The translations under genes and the position numbers were made by a program. From DASZTU01 sp035547675 (lineage in GTDB: Bacteria > Pseudomonadota > Alphaproteobacteria > Rhizobiales > Devosiaceae): 6,231 nt of DNA. Shown here in pieces: positions 1 to 5,283 of this stretch. Location: contig DASZUI010000024.1 of assembly GCA_035547675.1 (NCBI GenBank), positions 1-6,231 on the forward strand. The letters are read 5' to 3'. The notes under the pieces were generated by a model. It saw only the letters and a program-made list of their open reading frames with translations. It was not told the DNA's origin and ran no database searches. The first letter of the stretch is position 1; every line of letters begins with the position of its first letter.

Positions 1-330
1 CTGTTGATCGGCCTGCAGGAGGAGCGCGGGCTCGCCTACCTCTTCATCTCGCACGACATGGCGGTGGTCGAACGCATCGCCCACCGGATCGCGGTCATGT
101 ATGGCGGCCAGATCGTCGAGATCGGCGCCGCGCGCGATGTGCTGGCGCATCCGGCGCACAGCTATACGAAGCGGCTGATCGCGGCGGTGCCGACCGTGGC
201 GCGGCGGCATCGGGAGTTCGCGGTCGATGTGTCGGAAGTGCCCTCGTTGATCAAGCCGAGGGGGTTCGAACCGCCGCCGGCACAGTGGCGGGAGATCGGG
301 CCGGATCACCGGGTGCGGGTGGAGGGGTAG
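1..330 (+). CDS. Dipeptide/oligopeptide ABC transporter ATP-binding protein, C-terminal part (5' truncated by window edge)
   Basis: This is the last 109 codons of an ATPase that powers uptake of peptides or similar solutes from the periplasm. The reading frame is open from base 1, so the start and the Walker A, Q-loop and signature motifs lie outside the window. Visible are the switch (H-loop) histidine in FISHD (H18, counting from the first codon) and the following helix MAVVERIAHRIAVMYGGQIVE. The tail HPAHSYTKRLIAAVP (residues 50-64) matches the oligopeptide-transporter C-terminal extension found in DppD, DppF and OppF; serine replaces the usual proline of HPYT. The ending GFEPPPAQWREIGPDHRV is also usual for this family and suggests a DppF-type, last-in-operon subunit. 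The gene converges with the GNAT gene across a 148-base gap that contains a long inverted repeat. Its substrate cannot be read from this fragment. Confidence 0.93.
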   Translation: MLIGLQEERGLAYLFISHDMAVVERIAHRIAVMYGGQIVEIGAARDVLAHPAHSYTKRLIAAVPTVARRHREFAVDVSEVPSLIKPRGFEPPPAQWREIGPDHRVRVEG

Positions 331-339
331 TTGCTATGT

Positions 340-474
340 GGCGCGCGTTGCTCATCCTTCGACAGGCTCAGGATGAGGTAGAGAATGCTGAGGTGGCGTT
401 GCTTTAGAACGGTACCGACCTAGCAGCCCCACTGACCTCATCCTGAGCCTGTCGAAGGATGGGCAGCGCGCGCC
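340..474. repeat. Long inverted repeat between convergent genes; possible terminator or mobile palindromic repeat
   Basis: Two 40-base arms, 340-379 and 435-474, are reverse complements at 38 of 40 positions and enclose a 55-base loop. Both differences (348 against 466, 352 against 462) are T facing G on the plus strand, so plus-strand RNA would pair along the whole stem with two G-U wobbles, while minus-strand RNA would have two A-C mismatches. Each arm contains its own smaller hairpin: CTCATCCT (351-358) pairs with AGGATGAG (370-377), and 437-444 pairs with 456-463 less perfectly. The core CCTTCGACAGGCTCAGGATG resembles a dispersed repeat I remember from several alphaproteobacteria, which I could not check. 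It sits between two stop codons, so it may end transcription of the upstream ATPase gene, although no T-run follows the stem. Confidence 0.85.
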
Positions 475-478
475 GCCG

Positions 479-1357
479 TCACAAACTCAGCGTCATCCTC
501 GCGAATCGCCGGCGCACCGAAAATCCCAGCCGCTTATAGAACGGCTGCACCTCTTCGCGGCCTACGAGGAAATAGGCGTCGCCGAAACCCGCGGCCTTGA
601 TCGCCGCGAGTCCGGCCAGCGTCAGCGCCGCGCCGATGCCCCTGCCCCGCGTCGCATCGCCGACGGCCAGCGGACCGAAGCGGTTGCCCCGATAATGCAC
701 AACTCCCAGCGGGCGCGCTGCCTCCCACCAGCAGAGAATGCCGGCCGGAGCAGCGTCGCCCAAGATTTTCTGGAGCAAGGACCGCTCCATGTGCTCCCAC
801 CAGCCCGGCGGCCAGCCGGCGAAGAAATCGCGCACCAGCGGCAGTTCGCCCAGCTCGACCGGCCTGATTTCCGGCGCGGTTGGAAACTCCCGATCGAGCG
901 GCAGGCCCATTGAGGCCACTTCCTCGCGGCTGGCGAAGCCAAGCCCCGAAAGCAGCTCGAAGGCGCCGGGAAAGGCCTGCCGGTCGACGCCCGGGAGCAG
1001 ATAGCGGACGGGCACGTCGGCGACGTCGACGGCCGCAACGCCCTCGGCGCGCATGTCGGCGATGGCCCGCCGCAGCAGGGCCGTCGCGATACCCTGGCGG
1101 CGATGGGCGGCAGACACGCCGAAGGCGGCGATCCACCCCTTTTCCGGGGCAAGAGGATCGTGGCGGGGTGCCAGAACAAAGCCCGCAAGCTCTCCGCCGT
1201 TATCCGCGACCAGCAAATGCTCGTAGCGGAAACCCGGCGCGAGCAGGAAATCGCGGGTCAGCACATTCGCATTCATCGGGAGGGCAAGCGTCTCGCCCAT
1301 CAGGGCTGCGACGGCATCGAGCTCGCGCGGGGCGAGCGGCCGGATCGCCGGGGTCAC
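479..1357 (-). CDS. Tandem-domain GNAT-family N-acetyltransferase
   Basis: A predicted 292-residue cytoplasmic acyltransferase, about twice the size of a single GNAT domain. The N-terminal half carries an acetyl-CoA binding motif A at about 80-97 (VSAAHRRQGIATALL, with R87-Q88-G89-I90-A91). The C-terminal half carries a second one at 231-246 (VGDATRGRGIGAAL, with R237-G238-R239-G240-I241-G242), followed by the usual closing FYKRLGF (273-279). Both loops look intact, so neither half is plainly dead. I chose the GTG at 1357-1355 because it overlaps the TGA of the upstream serine hydrolase gene (GTGA), the usual sign of translational coupling, and because the protein begins cleanly there (MTPAIRPLAPREL). 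No clear Shine-Dalgarno sequence precedes it. The frame stays open upstream to 2026, but that part is antisense-like shadow of the hydrolase gene. The acceptor substrate is unknown; the context suggests a muropeptide, an amino sugar or a released amino acid (inference). Confidence 0.88.
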   Translation of the reverse strand: MTPAIRPLAPRELDAVAALMGETLALPMNANVLTRDFLLAPGFRYEHLLVADNGGELAGFVLAPRHDPLAPEKGWIAAFGVSAAHRRQGIATALLRRAIADMRAEGVAAVDVADVPVRYLLPGVDRQAFPGAFELLSGLGFASREEVASMGLPLDREFPTAPEIRPVELGELPLVRDFFAGWPPGWWEHMERSLLQKILGDAAPAGILCWWEAARPLGVVHYRGNRFGPLAVGDATRGRGIGAALTLAGLAAIKAAGFGDAYFLVGREEVQPFYKRLGFSVRRRFARMTLSL

Positions 1358-2364
1358 GACGGGAAGCCGGCCGAGACAATGTCGCCGGTCGTCGCTCGCA
1401 GCGCGAAAATGCCGCTGTCGGTGTGACGGCTCGGATGCACCCGGTTGGTGAGCAGGGTCCAGGCGAGCCCGCGCTCGAAATCGATCCAGAGGCCGGTGCC
1501 CGTAAAACCCGTATGGCCGATGGTATCGGCCGAGCAGTTGCTGCCGCCCGACCAGCCGGCATAGGGCAGCTCCCAGCCATGCGCGCGGTTGCCGCCGACC
1601 GGCGTGCGCATCAGGCGGACGACGCCTTCCGGCGCGCCGGTCCCGTCGAGCAGACCCCTGGCGAAATCGAGCACGCCATCGACCGTGCCGAAGAGGCCGG
1701 CGTGGCCGGTGCCCTGCATGGCATAGCAGTTCTCGTCGTGCACCTCGCCGACCATGACGCGCCGGCGCCAGGTGCAATATTCGGTGGCGGCGGTCGCCAG
1801 CGGGTCGGGGCTCCAGGAGAACCCCTCCGGCACCTCCATTTCCCGAATGCCGAGGCCGAAAATCCGTTCGAGTGCGATCCCCAGCAGGATGAAATTGATA
1901 TCGGAATAGACCGGCGGTCCGGCCCGCCATTCGCGCTGCAGCACGAAAGCGCGCAGCGTGTCGGGGTCGCTGCCATAGGTGTAGATCGGCTCGACAGGCG
2001 GCAGGTGCGTCTGGTGGCCGAGGCATTGCCGGAAGGTCAGCTTCCGGTCGGCGCAGTTGAGGTCATATTGCCGGAAGTCGGGGATGACGGTGGTCAGCGG
2101 CGCGTCGAGATCGATGCGGCCGGCGTTGGCCAGTGCCAGGATGCGGCTCGTGGTGAAGATCACTTTGGTCAGCGAGGCGAGATCGAACCAGGTCTCGCGT
2201 CCAATGGGCTGGATTTCCGGCATGATCTGCGCCGAGCCCGCCGCCCGCACCGCGCGTGCGCCATCGGCGGTCACCAGCCCCAGCACGGCGCCGGGGATGC
2301 GCTTGTGCGCGATCGAGTCAAGGCTGGGTGCAAAGGCGCGGTCGGCGAGATCGTCGAGTTGCAT
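1354..2364 (-). CDS. Beta-lactamase-family serine hydrolase (class C/PBP4B-like), probable muropeptide-processing enzyme
   Basis: 336 residues of the PF00144 type. The three catalytic motifs are in order: SxxK as S64-L65-T66-K67 (nucleophile and base, in FDLASLTKV), the tyrosine motif Y153-S154-D155 (in PVYSDINFILLG), and the KTG-equivalent H284-T285-G286. The family motif GHAGLFGT occupies about 220-227, and CLGHQTHLPP (114-123) replaces the usual LLTHTSGLP. No signal peptide is visible, so the product is probably cytoplasmic unless exported unusually. I chose the ATG at 2364-2362 because the protein reads well from it (MQLDDLADRAF) and any longer form would run into murQ; its Shine-Dalgarno sequence is weak. 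Homologous hydrolases sit beside murQ in E. coli (yfeW) and B. subtilis (amiE/ybbE, reported as a MurNAc-L-alanine amidase). An amidase or peptidase acting on muropeptides is therefore likelier than a resistance beta-lactamase; the exact reaction is inferred. Confidence 0.88.
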   Translation of the reverse strand: MQLDDLADRAFAPSLDSIAHKRIPGAVLGLVTADGARAVRAAGSAQIMPEIQPIGRETWFDLASLTKVIFTTSRILALANAGRIDLDAPLTTVIPDFRQYDLNCADRKLTFRQCLGHQTHLPPVEPIYTYGSDPDTLRAFVLQREWRAGPPVYSDINFILLGIALERIFGLGIREMEVPEGFSWSPDPLATAATEYCTWRRRVMVGEVHDENCYAMQGTGHAGLFGTVDGVLDFARGLLDGTGAPEGVVRLMRTPVGGNRAHGWELPYAGWSGGSNCSADTIGHTGFTGTGLWIDFERGLAWTLLTNRVHPSRHTDSGIFALRATTGDIVSAGFPS

Positions 2365-2416
2365 GGTGCGGCCGGAATGGCTTAAGTCGCGGGCAATCTT
2401 GACGCTGAGGTCCGAC
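2365..2416. promoter_or_regulatory. Divergent start region between the serine hydrolase gene and murQ
   Basis: Only 52 bases separate the two start codons. I see no convincing pair of -35/-10 boxes for either direction within them. TTGACG at 2399-2404 looks like a -35 box, but its -10 would fall inside the murQ coding sequence. Promoters for the two genes therefore probably overlap each other and the opposite gene's first codons, which would tie their expression together. No regulator gene of the MurR/RpiR type is present in the window. Confidence 0.4.
2407..2410 (+). promoter_or_regulatory. murQ: Ribosome binding site that decides the murQ TTG start
   Basis: GAGG lies six bases before TTG at 2417-2419. 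This spacing favours TTG over the in-frame ATG at 2363-2365, which has no such site and would place the murQ start directly over the hydrolase start. Confidence 0.7.
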
Positions 2417-3295
2417 TTGTCCAGCACCGAATCCGCCTCTCCCCGCTTCGCCGATATCGAGGACTGGTCGAGCCAGGATCTCGTCGACGGCATGGTCGAA
2501 AGCCAGTTCACCGCCATCGCCGCGGTGCGGACCGCGGCCCCTGCCCTGTCGCGGGCGATCGAGGCCGCGGCGAGCCGGCTCGCCCATGGCGGGCGGCTCG
2601 TCTATGTCGGGGCCGGGACGTCCGGGCGCATCGCGGCGCAGGACGCCGCCGAGCTGCCCCCGACCTTCAGCTGGCCCTATGAGCGGGCCGTTCCCGTGAT
2701 GGCGGGGGGCGAGCCGGCGCTGCTGCGGGCGGCCGAGGGCGCCGAAGACAATGGCGAGGCGGCGAAACAGGCGCTGGCCGAGCTCGGCGTCGGGTCGCAG
2801 GACGTCGTGGTGGCGCTGGCGGCGAGCGGACGCACGCCTTTCGCCATCGCGGCGCTGGTGCATGCGCGGGAGGTCGGCGCGCTGGCGATCGGCATCTTCA
2901 ACAATCCGGGCAGCAAGCTCGGGGAAGCGGCCGACTTGCCGATCCTGCTCGACACGGGGGCCGAGTTCATCGCGGGCTCGACCCGCATGAAGGCGGGCAC
3001 GGCGCAGAAAGCCGCGCTCAACGTGCTCTCGACCGGCATCATGATCCGGCTCGGCTTCGTCTATCGCGGCAAGATGGTGGAGATGCGCCCCACCAATGTG
3101 AAGCTGCAGGAACGCGCGGTAAAAATGGTCGCAGACCTAACCGACAGCGGCGCGGAGGCAGCGCGCCGCATGCTGACTGAAGCCGATGGCAGCATCAAGC
3201 TGGCCACGCTCATGCTGCTCAAATCGCTGACGCGGGAAGAGGCCGAAGCCACCCTCGCCCGCGCCAGAGGCAATTTGCGCGACGCGCTCCGATAG
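2417..3295 (+). CDS. murQ: N-acetylmuramic acid 6-phosphate etherase MurQ
   Basis: MurQ cleaves the lactyl ether of MurNAc-6-phosphate to give GlcNAc-6-phosphate and D-lactate in the cytoplasm, feeding recovered wall sugar into amino-sugar metabolism. The 292 residues match the usual length of about 300 and form a single SIS (sugar isomerase) fold. Visible are the phosphosugar loop VGAGTSGR (64-71), DAAELPPTF (76-84) with E79 aligned by eye to the E. coli catalytic Glu83, AEGAEDN with D111 aligned to Asp115, ASGRTPF (136-142) and GSTRMKAGTAQK (187-198). I chose the TTG start at 2417 because GAGG stands six bases upstream and the product then begins MSSTESASPRFADI, which fits related enzymes as I remember them. 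It is transcribed away from the serine hydrolase gene and ends three bases before the convergent gene at 3299. No PTS transporter or sugar kinase accompanies it, so its substrate must be made by enzymes encoded elsewhere. Confidence 0.97.
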   Translation: MSSTESASPRFADIEDWSSQDLVDGMVESQFTAIAAVRTAAPALSRAIEAAASRLAHGGRLVYVGAGTSGRIAAQDAAELPPTFSWPYERAVPVMAGGEPALLRAAEGAEDNGEAAKQALAELGVGSQDVVVALAASGRTPFAIAALVHAREVGALAIGIFNNPGSKLGEAADLPILLDTGAEFIAGSTRMKAGTAQKAALNVLSTGIMIRLGFVYRGKMVEMRPTNVKLQERAVKMVADLTDSGAEAARRMLTEADGSIKLATLMLLKSLTREEAEATLARARGNLRDALR

Positions 3296-3298
3296 GCC

Positions 3299-3757
3299 CT
3301 AGCGGCCGATGGCAGCCGGCAGCTTGAGGTCGATGTCCTGGTGCCCGACCTCGAGATATTCGGGCTCCGGCACCAGATAGCTTTCGGCGTGGTCGGACGC
3401 CTTCTCCCTGTCGAACAGCGCCAGCGCACGCTCGAGCTCGGCAGCGAGGCTCGCCAGGGCGCGCTGCGTGTCGAGCAGCCGGCTGTTGGTGGCCACGATG
3501 GCCGGCAGGTCCTCGACCCGGCGATGCAACTCGAGTTGTTCGCGCGTCACATCGGCGAGCAGGGCTTCCGTTTCCTGCCGCAGTTTGTCGTCCGCGGCGC
3601 CATAGGTGCGCGACCGGCGGCCGAGCGCCACCAGGCGTGCGGCGCTCCTCTGCCAGGAATCGATCCGCTCATTGATCGGCGCCGCGATACTCATCGCCTG
3701 CCGTGCAATGCGAACTTCCTGGCGCATGGCGCGCTGTCGCTTGCTCTCGTCCAGCAT
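3299..3757 (-). CDS. Unrecognised small charged helical protein
   Basis: 152 residues that I cannot assign to a family. The sequence is rich in Arg, Glu, Ala and Leu with heptad-like spacing, most clearly at about 56-118 (DDKLRQETEALLADVTREQLELHRRVEDL and the stretch ending LAAELERALALFDRE), which suggests long helices or a coiled coil. The N-terminus (MLDESKRQRAMRQEVRIARQ) is strongly basic, and the last 25 residues (YLVPEPEYLEVGHQDIDLKLPAAIGR) look like a separate non-helical tail. No signal peptide, membrane segment, cysteine or catalytic motif is seen, so a cytoplasmic protein with a structural or partner-binding role is possible. The ATG at 3757 has a good Shine-Dalgarno sequence (GGAGA at 3768-3764, six bases away). 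It lies 79 bases after the HdeD-like gene on the same strand and may share its transcript. Its stop is three bases from the murQ stop. The coding call rests on the start signal, the length and the coherent composition. Confidence 0.75.
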   Translation of the reverse strand: MLDESKRQRAMRQEVRIARQAMSIAAPINERIDSWQRSAARLVALGRRSRTYGAADDKLRQETEALLADVTREQLELHRRVEDLPAIVATNSRLLDTQRALASLAAELERALALFDREKASDHAESYLVPEPEYLEVGHQDIDLKLPAAIGR

Positions 3758-3777
3758 ACGAATTCTCCGCCAATGGT

Positions 3778-3809
3778 CTTTGGCGTCTTCAACTTCGCGT
3801 ATGCCAAAG
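3778..3809. repeat. Small inverted repeat in the 79-base gap between the HdeD-like and helical-protein genes
   Basis: CTTTGGC (3778-3784) pairs with GCCAAAG (3803-3809) around an 18-base loop. There is no T-run beside it in either direction, so an intrinsic terminator is not supported. It might weaken read-through from the membrane protein gene or be chance. The rest of the gap (3758-3836) holds only the ribosome binding site of the downstream gene. Confidence 0.3.
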
Positions 3810-3836
3810 GGTTGCCGACAGCGCGCCGCCGGCGCC

Positions 3837-4421
3837 TCAGCGCCTGAAGCTGCGCAAGCGAAAGGCGAGTGCCACCAGCGAGATGCCGACGATGATGCCG
3901 AACGCAGCGATCAGCCAGACAATGCCGAGCGCGCCGGCTGCCGGTTCGAACAGCAGGATGACGCCGAAAAGTATCGTCAGCGCGCCGGCGAGGCCCAGCC
4001 ACCATTCGTTCTCGATCTCGCGGCGCAGCCAGATGGCGCCCCAGATTTCCATGGCGCCGACAATGATCGCCCAGATGCCGATATAGAGCAGCAGCGCCGC
4101 CGTCACCGCCACCGGCGCGACGAAGGTGACGATCCCCGCAAGGATGCCGATGATGCCGACGATGGCCAGCCACCAGCGCATGCCGCCGCTTTCAGTGCGT
4201 CCCGTAATGCCGTGCCAGAGGGCGAAGGCGCCATCGATCAGGGCGAAGGCGCCCCAGAGCAGCGTCAGGGACAAAAGCGTCAGGCCCGGCAAGGCAAGGG
4301 CCGCTATCCCGAACAGGATGGCAATGATGCCGCGAACCAGCACCAGCCACCAATTGTCCGCCATGATCCGCACCGAGGGCATCAGGTTGCGGGGCATGGT
4401 TCCGATATCAGTATTGCTCAT
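3837..4421 (-). CDS. HdeD-family (DUF308) six-helix inner-membrane protein
   Basis: 194 residues with six hydrophobic segments at roughly 24-45, 47-69, 83-102, 104-131, 139-158 and 163-187, the usual size and topology of HdeD-like proteins. The pattern of paired helices with repeated Trp-Trp and Gly-Ile-Leu-Phe-Gly stretches (NWWLVLVRGIIAILFG, RWWLAIVGIIGILAG, EWWLGLAGALTILFG) shows three related helical hairpins, typical of DUF308. E. coli HdeD is linked to acid resistance at high cell density; the biochemical activity of the family is not well defined. I chose ATG 4421 because GGAG (4432-4429) stands seven bases before it; the in-frame ATGs at residues 9, 14 and 20 are possible but less well placed. 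The first 20 residues are polar and the C-terminus is basic (RLRSFRR), which puts that end in the cytoplasm by the positive-inside rule. It follows the ABC operon on the same strand after a 190-base gap containing a repeat, so it probably has its own promoter. Confidence 0.92.
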   Translation of the reverse strand: MSNTDIGTMPRNLMPSVRIMADNWWLVLVRGIIAILFGIAALALPGLTLLSLTLLWGAFALIDGAFALWHGITGRTESGGMRWWLAIVGIIGILAGIVTFVAPVAVTAALLLYIGIWAIIVGAMEIWGAIWLRREIENEWWLGLAGALTILFGVILLFEPAAGALGIVWLIAAFGIIVGISLVALAFRLRSFRR

Positions 4422-4479
4422 ATTCGCGCTCCACGTTCAGTCCCCGGGCGCGAGGTATCGCCACACATGGCGGCGCGTC

Positions 4480-4492
4480 GGGAGACTCTCCC
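4480..4492. repeat. Short perfect palindrome upstream of the HdeD-like gene
   Basis: GGGAGA, a central C, then TCTCCC, about 60 bases upstream of the ATG and downstream of the weak promoter candidate. Its position in the likely leader could suit an operator for a dimeric regulator, but a 13-base palindrome can arise by chance in G+C-rich DNA. Confidence 0.3.
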
Positions 4493-4501
4493 AGGAAATG
4501 A

Positions 4502-4529
4502 ACTATAGGCGCGTGCGCCCAACATTGAA
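4502..4529 (-). promoter_or_regulatory. Weak sigma70-like promoter candidate for the HdeD-like gene
   Basis: On the minus strand, TATAGT (4507-4502) is a fair -10 box. TTCAAT (4529-4524) stands 16 bases upstream as a poor -35 box. The pair lies about 80 bases before the start codon and downstream of the palindromic repeat that closes the ABC operon, which is where an independent promoter would be expected. The match is weak. Confidence 0.3.
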
Positions 4530-4549
4530 ATTGCGCAACTTGCCCGTTG

Positions 4550-4612
4550 GAGCATTTGATACCGTCGCGCTTTCGAACCGGAAAAGTGGAACCACTTTTC
4601 CTGAAAATGCTC
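4550..4612. repeat. Intergenic palindromic repeat element that abuts and supplies the stop of the ABC ATPase gene
   Basis: Outer arms GAGCATTT (4550-4557) and AAATGCTC (4605-4612) are perfect reverse complements. Inside, displaced to the right, a second palindrome has 10-base arms GGAAAAGTGG (4580-4589) and CCACTTTTCC (4592-4601) with AA between. Read on the minus strand it begins TAGAGCATTTTCAGGAAAAG, so its first three bases (4614-4612) are the TAG stop of the upstream ATPase gene. The design resembles dispersed intergenic elements with AGCATTTTC-type ends that I remember from Hyphomicrobiales genomes; copy number could not be checked. It may also form a transcription-slowing hairpin after the ABC operon. 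Confidence 0.75.
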
Positions 4613-5283
4613 TAGGCGACGATCCTGCCGCCGGCCATCACGACCTGCCGGTCGCACATATGGGCGATGACGTCTCGGTCGTGGCTCACCAGCACATAGG
4701 TGATCGGCCGCGCCTGCTTGATGGTGGTCAGCAGGTTGAGGATTTCGGCCTGGACGGAGGTATCGAGCGCCGAAGTCGGCTCGTCGAGCAGCAGCAGGTC
4801 CGGGTCGAGCAGCAGGGCCCGGGCGATACCGATGCGCTGGCGCTGCCCGCCGGATAATTGGTGCGGACGGCGATCGGCGATCTCAGGACCAAAGCCGACC
4901 TGCGCCAGCGCCTCGACCACGCGCTCGCGAACATTCGGCCGGTGGTGGACGATCAGCGGCTCGGAGAGGATGCGGCGGATAGTGTGCGAAGGGTGGAGCG
5001 ACCCATAGGGATGCTGGAACACCATCTGCACCCGGCGCCGCAGCTCGCCGGTAAAGCGGGTATGTGGCCTGACCGGCTCGCCGAAGAGGTCGAGACTGCC
5101 GCTCCAGTCGGGATTGAGGCCGGCAAGGATGCGGAGCACGGTGGATTTGCCGGAACCCGAGGCGCCAACCAGGCCGAAGGTCTCGCCCCGCTCCACCGAG
5201 AACGAAACATCGTCGACGACGCGCACCTCGTCGCTGCCCCGGCGGAACGACACGTCGAGACCCGAAACATCGATGACGTTCAT
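4612..5283 (-). CDS. Dipeptide-type ABC transporter ATP-binding protein, short DppF-like subunit
   Basis: A 223-residue nucleotide-binding subunit of an importer, acting on the cytoplasmic side of the inner membrane. All motifs are intact: Walker A GASGSGKST (40-48), Q-loop Q90 (in VFQHPYGSLHP, typical of DppF/OppF-like proteins), signature LSGGQ (143-147), Walker B LLLLDEP (163-169), D-loop SALD (171-174) and switch H201. I chose ATG 5283 because it overlaps the stop of the preceding ATPase gene (ATGA) and has GAGG (5294-5291) seven bases before it; the frame stays open upstream to 5457 only as a shadow. The protein stops at GGRIVA, just after the last beta strand of the ATPase fold, and lacks the C-terminal oligopeptide extension seen in the left-hand ATPase. 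Its TAG stop coincides with the end of a palindromic repeat, so the original tail may have been lost. The catalytic core should still work. Confidence 0.94.
   Translation of the reverse strand: MNVIDVSGLDVSFRRGSDEVRVVDDVSFSVERGETFGLVGASGSGKSTVLRILAGLNPDWSGSLDLFGEPVRPHTRFTGELRRRVQMVFQHPYGSLHPSHTIRRILSEPLIVHHRPNVRERVVEALAQVGFGPEIADRRPHQLSGGQRQRIGIARALLLDPDLLLLDEPTSALDTSVQAEILNLLTTIKQARPITYVLVSHDRDVIAHMCDRQVVMAGGRIVA

Noticed and set aside
340..474. CRISPR array or insertion-sequence end
   Set aside because: There are only two copies, in inverted orientation, with no regular spacers, no transposase and no target-site duplication that I can see.
1358..2026. N-terminal extension of the GNAT reading frame, giving 515 codons
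   Set aside because: The extra part overlaps the catalytic core of the serine hydrolase in another frame of the same strand and is Arg/Ala/Pro-rich, as expected of a shadow in G+C-rich DNA.
880..2385. 501-codon plus-strand open frame opposite the GNAT and hydrolase genes
   Set aside because: It is antisense to two genes with clear family motifs. Its product is low-complexity Arg/Ala/Gly-rich with no recognisable domain and no ribosome binding site.
2057..2416. Upstream extension of the murQ frame
   Set aside because: It overlaps the hydrolase gene antisense. The murQ family begins close to 2417, where a ribosome binding site stands.
2399..2427. TTGACG at 2399 as a -35 box for murQ
   Set aside because: With a 16-18 base spacer the -10 would fall at about 2421-2428, inside the coding sequence, and nothing there resembles TATAAT.
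2365..2517. Longer start for the serine hydrolase (ATG at 2517)
   Set aside because: It would run antisense through the first hundred bases of murQ, and the added residues do not resemble a signal peptide or family sequence.
3606..4508. 300-codon plus-strand open frame opposite the HdeD-like gene
   Set aside because: The product is a run of Asp, Gln, Ala and Arg that mirrors the membrane protein codons on the other strand; there is no start signal.
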